A stretch of DNA of 64,000 nucleotides from Ehretia macrophylla (Eukaryota; Streptophyta; Magnoliopsida; Boraginales; Ehretiaceae): positions 77,640,325-77,704,324 of the forward strand of contig CM075764.1 in the NCBI GenBank assembly GCA_037974665.1, written 5' to 3'. Both the position numbers and the translations under genes were made by a program. Positions 22,004-34,700 of this stretch are shown here, in pieces (position 1 is the stretch's first letter; every line of letters starts with the position of its first letter). The notes under the pieces are model-generated. The model ran no database searches, was not told the DNA's origin, and worked only from the letters and a program-made list of their open reading frames with translations.

Positions 22004-25000
22004 TGTAATGCGCCGATCCCTCACAAGACTAGGACCCCTATTCATTCCGCTAATAACAACCCGACCCTAACTCTAGGCATAAAAAATGAGAAAAAACGGA
22101 TAGAGTCTCCCCTGTTTCTAGGCTAAACCACGTACTTGCACTCAGAAGAAATGGACCACAACAACAATATAGCATTCATAAATCATCCACACTCTTCTTT
22201 TGACATAACTTTCCATGTTCTTAAGGCCATCCGAGCCTTCGACCTTAGCAAAATAAAACATTCATGCATCGGATTTAAACAATACTAACCTATTACAAAT
22301 ACTAGATTATCATACCATTCTAATACTTTTAAATTAAACTTATTACAATTTCCTACTTACAACAAATATGTATACAAGATCAACAAAACCAAGCATATAA
22401 TTAAATCATTAAATACACTTTATATATATTACTTTACATTCCAACTAATGAATCACACATGCCAACCAAAACAACTCTTGATCCTCTATTTCTCTATGAC
22501 TTGAAGAACCAACCCAGCTTTACCTGAAAAATGTTAAATGAAAAGAGAGGTGAGTATACACTTATACTCAGTGAGGGAGAAATGAACGGGAAGGATTTCG
22601 CAAACCTTTTCGTGCAATGCAAATAAGACATGTATTTAAACATAAGCTAAGACACCTTAAGACGCGAGAACATAACATTAGGCATATAATAAATTTGGAA
22701 GCATTTGAAGCATATAAATTACTCATTGGCTATCAGTTATGAGAAGCTTGGAAATATAAAATGTAACATGATAAGCTTGAGTCACGAAATATGGCATTAA
22801 ATACTATAAACTTGAAAACATGACAACTTTAAATGCTAGACAACCACATATATAAAAGGATATCGCTCGCGAACTCACATGGACGCCAACCTTTTCCATG
22901 CAGGCTTTCTCCCACATGGATGCCAACCTTTTCCTTGTGGGCCTTTTCGCGAACTTACATGGATGCCAACCTTTTCCATGCAGGCTTCTTCCACATGAAC
23001 GCCAACCTTTTCCATGTGGATGCTTAAGGTTGCAACCTTCGTTACGCTGGACGCTAATTAGCTCTGTTAGTTTGCTTGAGACAGTTTATAGCACATAACA
23101 CGTTGCCACGTAAAATCACTTAATCATTAGAATAAAATAAATGCACGTAAGTAAGAAGTGACAAAAGAGGCCATCCTCATGCATGTATATATATTAGCAT
23201 TCTCTAACATCATTAATCATGTGCTACATTACTTGAGCTAAGTGTCATGCTTCGAAGACATTCATTACACCTACTTCACAAACTAACATTTATAGAAACT
23301 TAACTAATAAAACATTCTTTAATTTTCAAAACTCGAAAACATTTCTTATATCACATAGCTTGAAAAGATTCTTTATCTATAATCACGACATATAACATAT
23401 AATGGAATAAAGTACTTAAATGCACATAGGAATGATCCCTCACCTCTAAAAAGCCAAACATGTAGGAATCTAGCCAAGAACCCCTCCAAATCATCTCCAA
23501 AGCACCAATTCCTTCAATTACCACTACATAATACAATCAACTATTTACATAAGAAGTTATACATGCAATTCAATTCATGAAACTCCTTCAATTAGAGACA
23601 TATTGAGTAGTATTTAACCACCTCTATTCATGTTCATTTAACTAGTCCATACACTCAAATTAACAATCAACAATACAACACTCATTAATTAACCCTTTAT
23701 ACTCAATCCACTCTCTACAAGTTCAAATCACATTCTAGCAATTCCAAGCATTAATCTAGTCATTCTACCACCTATGGCATCTACTACAAGTATCGAACGA
23801 GTATTTAACCATTAATTTAATAAAATACTATTTATTTGGCCAACTTTCTCAAGCTACCCACTCCATTTGAGATACGAGACTTGATGATGCGTTTTTATGC
23901 TACGAAATCTCACTTTAACCTATGACTAACATAAAACCCCGAAATGACCCTTTGCCCATTTGAACTAAAAGTACCCAAATCGATCATCAATTCAACGCTA
24001 TAAATGCACCACAATCATTCTCTAGCCTATCTAAGACCATACAACTCACCCAAATGCGCCCCATCAACACTTCGTTCAATTGGCCCCTTTGGTCCAAACT
24101 CAAGATTCTCCAATTCTAAACATGTTGTAACCAATTTAACATCATATTTAGCCTCAATATCATTTATGGCACCTAGCATAAGCATTAAAACGCAATTTAA
24201 ATCAAAAACTCCAACTTATGAAGAGTTTACCACTTAACACTATCCATCTTCTTCCTAAATTGTCCAAACACCATTTACAACCATTACAAATTCTAAATAA
24301 CTATAAAAGATTGTTCTACGAACTTATTAATGAGCAACATAAGCAATTTTAACCAAGTTTAATATCAATTAAAGAAATTTAGGCATAAATTCATTTACTA
24401 TTCACTTCAAAAATAAAATACATTAAAATTAAATTCTAAAAGGATAGAAAGATGCCATAACATGTAGATAATAAGAGAAAAATACTAATTTAGACATATA
24501 ATGCAAGAATCATGTGATTTAAAGCGATTTTAGAAATGTCCCTCACAAAATTTTTGTTCCAAAATGCGAAAAAAATTGGTAGAAAGGTGGAGCACGTCGA
24601 GATGAGTCCGAACGTGTTTGAGTTGGCCCGAGCAACCTTCGTCTTGACCTTGAAAGAACAATTTTTGCAAGAAAAATATTATTCCCGTATGTAGGATTTT
24701 TGGCTGATTTGGGCTTTTTTTGAGCATTTTTTTGAGCAATTTTGAATATTTTTGGTCCTTATATACTTTAAGTGAAAGTCAAATTTGGTCAATAGAAGAC
24801 TTGGTTGGAGATTTTTCACTATTTTACTTTACAACGCTACTTTTTCTCGTAAAAAATCTACTTAAACTTTCCAGTTTGCTTTTAAAATAATTTTACAAAG
24901 TCATGGGTTAAATAATAGTGGTAAACTAATTTTTAAAATATTTAAAAGACTCATTTTGAAATTTTTTAAAAGAAAAGTCCTCAAATGCAATTTGAAAGTT

Positions 25001-25182
25001 CTTTTAATTAAATTTTCACTGGAAATCTTTATGAAATTAATATGATTGCACATATATCAAATACTAAAATAAATAAACACATAATTGTACATAATGTGAC
25101 AAATAAACATTTAAAGCAACTAAATGCATGTAAATATAAGTAACGATATAAAATATTAATGCACTTGGGCTCGGGTGTCACA
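22004..25182 (-). mobile_element. Solo LTR F
   Basis: A 3179-bp insertion starting TGTAATGCGCCGATCCCTCAC and ending CGGGTGTCACA, flanked by CTACT (21999-22003) and CTACC (25183-25187), one mismatch. Its start resembles the H LTRs. On its sense (minus) strand it has the donor-like TTTT|GTGAGGGA near 24546 and the acceptor-like CATTTTTCAG|GTAAAG near 22524, plus the hairpin array at 22878-23022. Confidence 0.8.
22878..23022 (-). repeat. Hairpin tandem array in F
   Basis: Four copies of CATGGAYGCCAACC-TTTTCCATG-type hairpins (starting 22878, 22915, 22958 and 22994), arranged as two 80-bp higher-order units that each begin GCGAAC. Six to eight base pairs of stem (CATGGA with TCCATG, or CACATG with CATGTG) enclose a loop containing GCCAACCTTT. 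It is followed by the palindrome AAGGTTGCAACCTT. Confidence 0.75.
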
Positions 25183-25804
25183 CTACCAGTTTAGAAATGT
25201 TATATAGATAACTCTAGGTTAAATAGAGACTTATAGAACTGGGCTTAAATACTTATCACGAGGCCTTAATCCATATATTGATAATAAAATAATCAACTAA
25301 GTCAAGCCCAAAATACAGTGCGTTATACCCAAGTAATTGAGAAATCCACTAATCAACAATAAGCCATTACAACGCGGAAGATCTTTTTGATGAGAAAAGA
25401 TCCAAACTATCCCCTCACTGAAACACTCATAGTTTTGGAAAAAAATATAAAACCCTCCCAAGTGACTTTATGAATAGAAAAAGTCTAAACCCTCGTACAA
25501 GGACTTTATCTATGACTAAAGTCTAAACCCTCCCCAAATCAATTTTTTTTTTTTGGCAAAAGCACGAAAAACACTCTCAATGTTCGGCTCACCTCCTTTC
25601 ACACCCCTCATGGGGTGTGGCTCTCGTGACACTAAATTACAAGCTAGAAAGTCCTATTTATAGGCAAGTAATCCTGACTCTACTAGGATTCAAAACCTAT
25701 TTCTTCTCCTAATGGACTTCTAGTTGTCTTTAACATTTCCTTGGGCTTGGCTCAAGCCAAAAAACCCAACATCATGTTCCCGAATTTTGCCTCTTTTGGG
25801 GAAA

Positions 25805-28190
25805 AAGTAACTTTTAGAGACTAATTTTATGCCTGGTCAGTTGACTACTACTCTTTATATAGATGATATCTTCATGTTGTTGTGGTTGAAATAGAATTTG
25901 CCAACTTCATGGTCAAGTAGTCTTCAAGGTAGTACATCTTTTATTTTTGTCCTCTTGCTTTTACGCGTCTAGTTTGATACATGATACTCAATTGATGTGA
26001 GATTCGTTCAAAGCGAGTTTGAATAAAAAAAAAGGGTATATTATTCGGGTATATAGAATTGACTTCTCCAAATTATTGAAAGTTGCGAGTTTTGCGTGCT
26101 AAGTGTTCAACAAATTTTACTTGACCAGTTAGTCATCCTGAGACAAAATTCTATGTGACCTTTATTGAGCTTTAGGTGACATATGAGTAACAGTGTATTT
26201 AAAAAAAATAAGTAAGATGAAGTACGAAGCTTTGATGTGACGAAAGGTTTTATGAGAAGACGAGTTTAAGAAATGTTAAATCTTTTGAAAAACGACATAC
26301 TCGGAGTGTAAATTGATGACCACTTGAGTGTATTGATTTTTCTAGTGTAATACATGCATTATTTGGGGAAATGAATATTAAGCCAAGATCATAAGTGCAT
26401 TTCCTGTTTATGCATATGTTTTTGGGCAAAAAAAAAGGAATAATAAGTGAACTTTATTATTTGTGATTGAAGAAGGAAATTATTTTGAGGTTCACTCTGG
26501 AGCCTATTGAAATATCTTGGAGACTTGGTAGCACTAAGTATTTGGTATCTAGTGTTTATCTCTTACAATTCAATGGCTTGATGACTTGTACAACTTGAGG
26601 TTTTGATATAGAATTTGTTCTTATCATGTACTTATCTTGAGTTCAGTAATTTATTGAAAAAGTAATATACCTTACAAGTTTTAGCATATACCTAGTTATC
26701 ATCTTATTTTGAGAAAAAAAATATTGTGAAGAAAAGTAGAACAAAAAAAAGGAATCAATGATTAAGATTGTGATTGAAATTGAAATATCGTGGAAAGAGC
26801 ACAAAGAAAATCATGTTCAAGGAGTAGTATCTTCAAAGACTATTTCAAGCCTTTGATCAACATTAGAGAGTGAGAGAAATAAAGTCAACTACCGAGTACT
26901 TTTTGAGAAGTAATTGGAATTGGGTTGTTTAAGGTAACGTCAAGATTATAATTGTACTTGCAGATTACATTGATGAAAAACTTTATATTGAGGACTTCTA
27001 AATTTGAGGTTGTGTTACAAATAAAAAAAATTCAGCCTTGGATGAAAATATTTAGGAAATGACATAACTCATATTTGAGTAATAGTGGTTTGGCTGAATT
27101 ATAGTCACGAGTAGTGTGAGAGATTGAAATGTGTTTATTTCACTAAGCATTGTAGTGATATTCATTAGGTTGATTATGAGGTGAAAGAACGATCTAGTTG
27201 GTCAAATGATTATTATCTCATGTGATTAGAGAGGTTAGCTGTCTTTACTCATGAATCATGATTTTGTTAAAGTGTTCAGAACAAAAAAAAAAGTCACTAT
27301 ATGCTGATTTGCTTAGTATAAGCCTCTGTATTTCATATTCCCATGCTTGACTTGTTTTGTTCCCAAAAAAAAAACTCTCTGAGAGTTGTTCAAATCCATT
27401 TCTTATTGTTCTTGTTATAACATTTGCGAACTATCAGATTTATAAATTCATTCCAGAAACTTTCAGTCGTGGACTTATAAGTAACTCGTAAAGCATTTTA
27501 ATTTGTCCTTTGAAATTTTATGTATTGAAGTGTTCGTGGACTTATAAGTAACTCGTAAAGCATTTTAATTTGTTCTTTGAAATTTTATGTATTGAAGTGT
27601 TCAATCTCAAGATTATTGTGTTTGGATAAACCCAACTTCGTGAAATTTTGAACCTCTTAAATATTGTCTTGTATAATTTATTATATTAGTTTTGTCTCAA
27701 TTTCTACATATTTACATTCCTCTAATCGAGAAAAAGAATTTGTTTATTGAGATTTCTTATACCCTCTTCATTTTAGTGTCATGGCCTGACGAGCATGACA
27801 TGTTCGACAAATTTTAACACCTTTTCTTGTAAAGAGATTGTTTTATCTTACGTGAGAACCTTTACGTTTAAACTTTCTTTTTACGCGTCCACCTAAATTT
27901 TGAAAAGTTCTTGTGATCTCTAAGTCTAAACCTTGTTGATCTCATAATTTAAGCGAGCACTGAACGTCAAGGCTTTTTCCTTAATTTTCAGAATATCATA
28001 TTTTGGAAAATCTCAATTAATCCTCTTTCGAAAGTGTGCCCTCATGTCATTGTTTCGTCATCTTTCAATTGCTATTAACTGACCTTTCAAAACAAAATAT
28101 ATAAAGCTTCTACTTGTTGGTCCCTCCTATGTGATAATTTCAATCCTATTAGTGAATCAAGATCAGAAAATTTCGAGAACAAAACTTTTT
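25805..28190 (+). other. X internal region, noncoding
   Basis: About 2.4 kb of AT-rich DNA with many A-runs of 8-10 bases and no gag, protease, RT or integrase motif in any frame. It holds a 67-bp direct repeat (27467-27600). Confidence 0.6.
27467..27600 (+). repeat. 67-bp direct repeat in X
   Basis: Two abutting 67-bp units (27467-27533 and 27534-27600), both starting TCGTGGACTTATAAGTAACT and differing at about one base. Such near identity in an otherwise eroded element indicates a recent local duplication. Confidence 0.9.
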
Positions 28191-29423
28191 GAAAGGGGAG
28201 AGGATGTAATGCCCTGTTATTTAATTATGTATGTATCATGTCCATTTATCTCATATATGATACATTTGTGAAACTATGAGATAGTGCAAAAATCATTAAA
28301 GACCACTACTTGTGTATTAAAATTTCTACTGAATTTTGGAGGGGCAATTCGGCCATTGTTCTGCTAGAGGGTTTGTTGAGACACAAATAAGTGGTAAGGT
28401 GGTAGAATTTATATTTAGAGGATATTGAGATTTTTCTTAATGCCTTTGCATTTAGGCTACTACTAAATGGGGAACATGATTGGGTGGTCTTTATCTTTTC
28501 TTGTAAATGGGCATAATGCTTCCTCAGGATAGATTATTTTAATAAAAATGTGCAATCATTTTAGTCTATAAAATCCCCTTGCCAAGAAGAGAGTTTGCAC
28601 GACATTGGTCTTCTTATAACCATTAGAGTAGATGACATAGCTATTCTAATAGGAGACTTGAAGTACTTCGGAGTATTATCCTTCTTTCGGATATTGACAA
28701 GAAAAAAGAGTCTCGTAGAATGTTATGAGCGAGGCAAGTGGGTTTCTCATCTTTTTGGGTTTTTCCTAATATTTCACTTCGTGAATTTGTGCCTATGATC
28801 ATGTATTCACGTTTTACTTTTATTCGTCATTTTATCCTTCGTACCATATACTTTTCGTAATTCATTCATAATCTAGACATATTTGTACAGTGATGTGTTG
28901 TAATATTGTTAAAACCTTGTTTCACAAGCTGTGAATATGATGTGAATTGCAGAATTGTGATGTGAATTGGAGCTCCTTTATTGTACGTGCTTTTGGGGCC
29001 TTATATACCTGACGTGTTATCGTGATAATATATAGTTATAGTTTTTCTAATGATTTTAAAGATAATTAACTAGTGATATTTACTCAATCTTTCCTTGTTT
29101 CTCATATTAAGATTCTTAAACTATACCATGTTAATATTTCTTGAATAATCATGTCTATTTGTCTACTGTTATTTCCTGCCAGATAATTGCGTTGAGTTTC
29201 ATTATGGTTTGTATTTGTAACTTTTTATTCGAACCTTGTTCCTATTTATTTGTGTTTGAATAGTATTTCTTCCAGGAATACCCATTTATTGAACATTGTT
29301 CACTCATCCATTCTTTTTCACTGTTTCTTTTACAGATGGTAGTGCATAAGTGAAGAGTTAACGGGATGGGTAGCCATGTCCCTGCACTGAAGACTGTGTA
29401 ATCGTAATTGAGAGTGTTGTGGA

Positions 29424-31884
29424 TGTGACGCCCGAAAATTTCATCATATTTTTCAATAATTGTTGCATATCTTTTTGAGTATTTTTATGTGCATTTCTTT
29501 TCTTGCTTAATTGTTTTATTTGGTGGTCACTATTCATAAAAAATTTGACTGTTTAGAATGCTCGGTTTAGTATTTTTCCTAGATAGTATAACTTATAAAA
29601 GGAATTGGCAACTTGTAATTTTGAGCTTTAGAGGCCAGAAACTTGCATTTGAAAAATGACTCATGCTTCGTCGAATAGTGTTATGTTAGTATAAACATTG
29701 GTTTCAAACTAGTTAGCAATTAATTGGAGTATCAAGCTTATTTGACCAAGTAATGCTAGCATTTGACAATTAATAAAACACCTACACATAGATATATATC
29801 TAATATACCATATATGCATACAATACTCATCAAAATAAAACAAAAATTGCCTAAACTACCCCTCCCCCCCAAACCCAACAGCCCTAGGAGGAAGAAAGGA
29901 GAAAAAATTTCATCATCCAACCTTGCATTTGACCTCTTGGCTTGCTTTGGAAGATTTTTGGAGCACTTGGGAGCTTCAACCACTTGCCTACAACCTTGAA
30001 ATTGTGAGGGAGTTGCATAATTTTCATGTTTTAAGTTTATGTCAATTGTTTGAAATTCTTAAATTGTTGGTTATAGATATTTTAATTGTTATTGATACTT
30101 GATATACAATCTCTAGAGCCTATAGAAATCTCTTTTATAGCTTGATAACAACTTCCATGGTTGAAAGCTTGATTTGCACAAAGAAGATAATGAATAGTGA
30201 CGAATTTTAGGGTTTTGATATAACTTGCTATTTAGAGTGAATTGTTGCTTTCTTTAGGTGCTCTAGACATTAATGAAGCTAGTTAGAAGCACGTGTGTAG
30301 TCAATTTGCCCGAATTTGAGTTAAAATGCAAAATTAGCTAACTTTAAAAACGGAGTTTTTCACGAAATGAAATCTGGGCACATTTGGACTTTAGATTAAG
30401 TATCCTTAGGACATGGAAGTACTTTTGGTGCTTTCGTTGCGATAAATTGTGGTCCGGATAGGGTAGGTGTAGTTAAAACTCACTTGGGGCCTTCCCGAGC
30501 TTTTGTCTCTAAAACGGATTTTCAGGGCCTAGATAGGTGTCTTATGGCCTTCCTAAGAATGTAGAATGATTGGATTGTGGATTTGGGAACTTGAATTTTG
30601 TGTGGGAGAAGAATTGCATAGTTAACAAAGGAGGAAAAGTGATAAAGGATGCCTTTGCGTTTATATGAGCTTATAGATGTGTTATTATGTGTTTATATGC
30701 TTGTTTAAGATATATTCATGCTAATTGAAGAGTTTATGGAAAAATATGTTATTTGTCTCCTTTATGTTTATATCGTTACTTTGTGCATATTGCGGTTAAT
30801 TGCGAGGACGACCTACTTTGTTGTCCCTCTTATATGATATTTGATGATCTTGGTTCTCGTGGACTTGATTCGGGGTTGCACAACTTTTTCGGGCATGGTA
30901 GTATCGAGTAACACGGGCGGCGTCGGGCTTGCCGTGTTCCCTCGGCTACCATGGTTTCCCAGTCTCTTTCTCATTAAGGCATACTCTTCTACCCCAGAGG
31001 CGTGGTTCACCTCGTTAGGACATACGGACCTACCTCGAGATATATGGGTCGTAGGATCGGAGTACATCCGGAGTACCCCATTATGGAGGAATAAGGGATT
31101 TGCCGGCACTTACTTGAAGACAAAGTGGAACTGTATCCTTTTTATATGTGGTTAAATACTTGTCTAACTAGTTTTGTTATTTGGTGTTGAATATGTTATT
31201 ATCTTTGTTGCATATCATGTTGCACGCCTTGGTATGCTGCATCACCTCCCTCGCTAGGCAACATTGTTGCTCACTCCTCATTTAACATGTTTCAGGAGAA
31301 GCTGCGGTGAACCCCCATCTATTAGCAGTAGAAGAGGAAGAAGTGCAAGTAGAACAGCTTCTGTGACTTTCTTGTGTGGTAAGGTTGGCTATTATGTGCG
31401 GCTTGTGTGAAAAAGTTGGTTGATGTTTATTTTTGAGACCCTTGGGGTCTTGTATGTATTTAGAAGTTGTAATCTTGTATGGTTGGTTAGCAAAGTAGTT
31501 GGCATGTAATAATTGGTACTAGTTCTTTACTTCCTTTATTGCATACTTGGATGGTACGGTAGGGTAATAGAGAATTTGTTATATAAGTAAACTTGTAGAT
31601 ATAATTAGAGTGGTAAAATAAGTTAATAGATGTATAGTTATTATAAACAAATCTTGCATGCTTGTATAATGCTTTTGTGGGTTTCCAAGGCTCGGATGGC
31701 CTCGAGGAGTTGGTTGGCTTTGTTAATCTGGAAAGATAGGTTGTATAAGATGTTTGATTGTAGTTCTGGAGTTGTATGTGACTATTTGCAGGTACCAGTT
31801 TAGTCCACGGTACAGAGGAGACTCTGTCCGTGTAATCGGTTCCGGACTTAACCTGTAGCGTGAGGTTGAGTTTGAGGCGTTACA
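29424..31884 (+). mobile_element. Solo LTR L1
   Basis: A 2461-bp insertion, TGTGACGCCC...GAGGCGTTACA, flanked by GTGGA (29419-29423 and 31885-31889). The empty site is preserved in the X 5' LTR (GTTGTGGATAATAG), confirming the boundaries. The sense strand is plus: donor-like ATT|GTGAGGGA at 30004, hairpin at 30804-30829, GC-rich block 30870-31110, acceptor-like TTTCAG|GAG at 31295. Frames of 98 and 104 codons on opposite strands over the GC-rich block are mirror artefacts of its base composition. Confidence 0.9.
30804..30829 (+). other. Conserved LTR hairpin, L1 version
   Basis: Left arm GAGGACGAC, loop CTACTTT, right arm GTTGTCCCTC. One position pairs as G-U only in RNA (G in the left arm where other families have A), and one C is bulged. 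Confidence 0.6.
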
Positions 31885-32109
31885 GTGGATAATAAGAAAG
31901 CAAACCATTATTTTGAAGAAGTGTAATTTTTGAGTATTTGACACAAAATAAATATTGGGGAATATTTTGACTTAATGGTTTATAGTGCTCTGAGTATTGT
32001 GATTGGTGATACTAATTTTCCTTGTGTGTTTGAGGAATTTTTCTCTTAAGCACGTGGCAGTCATGTTCCCGAATTTTGTCTTGGTAAATTTTGGGGGCAT
32101 GACAGCTTA

Positions 32110-33344
32110 TCTAAGCATGATGGAGGGGAGACTCAATCCATCAACATGTCTCCTACGCTTGCTTCTATTATGGCTAAGCAAAATTCTGCCAAAATTTTTT
32201 TGTTTCGCATTTCTCATCAAAGAAACAATGGAATTCTCTCTTTGCCCGCCACCGTATATGTAGAAAAAGAGGAATTTGGCACATAAATTATTTGCACCAA
32301 CTGCGTCGCCAATATATAGTTGGTGAGTCTAACATGCTAAGACGAAGTTCTTAAAGCAATTGTTGTATCCAATTTAACTCGATAGCAATAGTGGAAACTA
32401 CACGGTATTCAGCTTCAGTTGAGGATCATGCTATAGTCCATTATTTTTTAATATACCAACTGAGAGGACTGGCCCTTAAAAAGACAACATATGCTGAAGT
32501 TGAGCTTTTATCATCCACGTTACCCTCCTAATTCGCATCAGACAATACCTTGAGGGTAAAGTGTTTGGATTTCTGATGTAGAGGCCATGATTGATAATTG
32601 ATTTTAGATACCTAAGCACCCATTTTACAGCCATCCAGTGCTTTATGGTTGGGCGATGCATATATTGTGAGGGCTAGTTAACCGCATATGATACATCAAG
32701 CCGAGTGAGAGAGGGATATTATAAAGCACCAATCACCTATATGAATTGGGTAACATCTGTTGATAGTGGAACATCTTCTAACTTTAGTACCTCGGACATT
32801 GATAATGGGGAATGCACATCTTTTGCGTCAACCATATTTGTTTTTGTCAACAGATCCCCTATATATTTGTGTTGTGAGAGAAAACAACCACCTTGAGTTT
32901 GCACCACTTCAACCCCAAAAAAGTATGACAGATTACCCAAGTCTTTCAAGGAAAATCTATGAGAGAGCCAATAGATGACTTGCTGGATGAAGCTTGAGTC
33001 ATTCCCTATAAACATTATATCATCGACATAAATTAGGAGCAATACTGTGAGTGAGCCATGGTGGAGCAAGAATAAAGAGGTATCACATCAAGAATTAAGA
33101 AAACCAAGAGAAAGGAGAAATTGTCGAAGCTCATTATACCATTCATGTGGAGCCTGCTTTAGGTCATAGATGGCTTTCCTCATCTTGTAAACATGTGTCA
33201 AGAATTGTGGGTCAATGAAGCCCAAGGGTTATTGTATAGAAACCTCATCATTTCACGAACCTTGAAGAAAAAATTGTTTATGTCTAATTGGCATAAAATC
33301 CAGCCATGTTGGACTGCCAAGGTAAGCACAATGCGTATGGTAGT
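32110..33344 (-). pseudogene. Ty1/copia (K) reverse transcriptase/RNase H remnant
   Basis: Read on the minus strand from 33344: T-T-I-R-I-V-L-T-L-A-V-Q followed by Q-L-D-I-N-N-F-F-F, the start of the plant copia RT domain; then Y-V-D-D-I-M-F at 33030-33013 with the intact catalytic YVDD; the L-K-D-L-G stretch; then [13 protein letters not shown] near 32600 and W-I-Q-Q-L-L near 32370 of the RNase H part. Several stops and frame changes break it. Element I cuts it at its upstream end (33344) and X at its downstream end. The integrase and gag would lie beyond I, outside this window. Confidence 0.85.
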
Positions 33345-34305
33345 TGTCACACCTCGAGCCCAAGACTCGTGGAGGTTAAGGCCGGGACGCGCCGATAACT
33401 TACTACCTATAAGATCATTAATTAACAACCTAAACATATATCAACATTCCATAATTAACTTCAAAAGACCTTTGACATTTCATAAGGACTTCCAAAAGGA
33501 TTGCCCAAGTCATTGGCAACTCAAGGTACCACTGTCTGTTCATATATACAAGGCCTAGTTCCACCTTTCCATCCATAATACATGTAGAATATAGTTCATC
33601 TAGGCCTCAAAATAATAGTAGTCCAACCTACTTACATGTCCAAATATCCAAAAGAATATTACAACCCAAATAGTTGTTCAACATATACAATACGAATCTC
33701 TATTGTAAAGCTACTTCTTTAACACAAGCATAGATATCACAATAGACAGAAATTTGTTTCATCACATAGTGCAACTTCACCCTCAACATGTACAGTTGGC
33801 TCGGGCTCAGCCTTACCTGAAATTGTTAGAAAGAAGGGCGAGCTACACCTAGCTCAATGAGGAATAAGGGAAGATGGGATTTTTGCAATCATTTTATCAT
33901 TTCGCAAACATTTCGAAAGTCCGTGCTATGCATATACAACACTTAATCAAGCATAATAGCAATCACTCAACTCTACTCTCCAAGGACCTCAAGGGACCAA
34001 GCGAGAGTAGGAACCATATAGTAAAAGGATACAATTTCATGAACTTTGTTGGAGATGGCCAGTCTCGAAGCTTCTTGTCAAATCTTCCTCAACATGCCAA
34101 GCAAGAGGGCACTCCGGATGCAACCCATAACCATGGTAGCCGAAACTGTCCTGGCAAACACGATGCCGCCCAGGTGGAATTGAACTTCTACCTTCGGGTT
34201 TATTAGTTTGCATGAACCATTTAACAGTTGAACAAGTTCGTCCCAACTCTCCAAGGAAACACACCAAGCAAGAGAGGCCACTAGCAAGTAAGAACTTATT
34301 TGGAG

Positions 34306-34324
34306 GGCAACAAAGTAGGTTGCC
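34306..34324 (-). other. Conserved LTR hairpin, I 3' LTR version
   Basis: Stem GGCAAC with GTTGCC around loop CTACTTT (sense strand). Compared with H and L1, the GGAC/GTCC pairs have become GGC/GCC: both arms changed together. Confidence 0.6.
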
Positions 34325-34559
34325 TCTGTCAAACAAGCATAAATCAAGCAATGATGTCAAGCAAGCTTAAAGTAGATTCAATACTTCATCAAGTAATTCT
34401 CTATCAGGCATAACTTTATGTGCAAGGCAAGTTCAACATGTATATACACCTTTATTATGCCACAAATAACCTCTTACAACTCATGATACACCCTAGCAAG
34501 GAGGTACAATTGGTAGCACAAGAAAGGAACCAAAACGCAAAGTAGACGGAAAGCTGATG

Positions 34560-34700
34560 AAAATCCGGTTGAGTGACTCAACCGGGTCATGGTCAGAGAA
34601 ATCCGGTTGAGTGACTCAACCGGATTCACTCAATCGGATCTTGGTCAGTGAAATTCAGTTGAGTAATCAAGTTGAGTCACTCAACCGGGTATGCATCTTC
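34560..34700. promoter_or_regulatory. Palindromic array with TGACTCA cores in I LTR
   Basis: Two perfect palindromes of 21 bp (34565-34585 and 34603-34623), arms CCGGTTGAGT and ACTCAACCGG around a single G, followed by degenerate copies to about 34700. Each centre contains TGACTCA, the GCN4/Opaque2-type bZIP core known from plant promoters. The other LTR has the same array, more decayed, at 45595-45745 with one perfect copy at 45672-45692. The position inside the LTR suggests an enhancer, by inference. Confidence 0.6.

Larger units (their letters stand above)
20315..25327. mobile_element. Solo LTR or short element E, itself split by F
   Basis: Flanked by CCCAA (20310-20314 and 25328-25332) and inserted in the C 5' LTR. 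Ends read TATTACGCC and GCGTTATA, eroded forms of the TGTAACGCC...GGCGTTACA termini of other LTRs here. Without F it is ~1.83 kb, consistent with a solo LTR. It contains an imperfect tandem array near 20895-21165. Confidence 0.75.
11920..25771 (-). mobile_element. Small non-autonomous LTR element C, with D and E nested inside
   Basis: Flanked by TCATG (11915-11919 and 25772-25776). The LTR is of the type TTGGGAATTGG...CCCAACA containing AACRTGGTTCGGCCCTC. On the minus strand the 5' LTR (20215-25771) is followed by a tRNA-iMet-type primer site TGGTATCATAGC (complement of 20200-20211). The 3' LTR (11920-12455) is preceded by polypurine GGGGAGGA. Without D and E the internal region is only about 1.4 kb (12456-13315 plus 19652-20199) and shows no protein motifs. 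Confidence 0.85.
10597..32104 (+). mobile_element. LTR retrotransposon X, host of nested insertions
   Basis: Begins TGTAATGCC, ends GGGCATGACA, and is flanked by the 5-bp duplication GCTTA (10592-10596 and 32105-32109). Two LTR copies match over about 1.3 kb. A polypurine tract GAAAGGGGAGAGGA (28191-28204) directly precedes the second LTR, fixing plus orientation. Once insertions C (in the 5' LTR) and L1 (in the 3' LTR) are removed, the element has ~1.4-kb LTRs and only ~2.4 kb of internal DNA without gag or pol, so it is non-autonomous. Confidence 0.85.
28205..32104 (+). repeat. X 3' LTR, split by solo LTR L1
   Basis: Starts TGTAATGCCCTG directly after polypurine GAAAGGGGAGAGGA and ends GGGCATGACA before the GCTTA duplication. 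Parts 28205-29423 and 31890-32104 join to match the 5' LTR. It carries ~50 bp near 28390-28450 that the 5' LTR lacks. Confidence 0.85.

Noticed and set aside
22878..23022. CRISPR-like short repeats with spacers
   Set aside because: This is plant nuclear DNA; the repeats are hairpin units in 80-bp higher-order repeats inside a solo LTR, and the intervals between them are themselves repeated.
30813..31155. Overlapping ~100-codon frames on both strands in solo LTR L1
   Set aside because: Both fall on the GC-rich LTR block, where stop codons are rare by composition; neither matches a protein family and the block is not open in the other LTRs.
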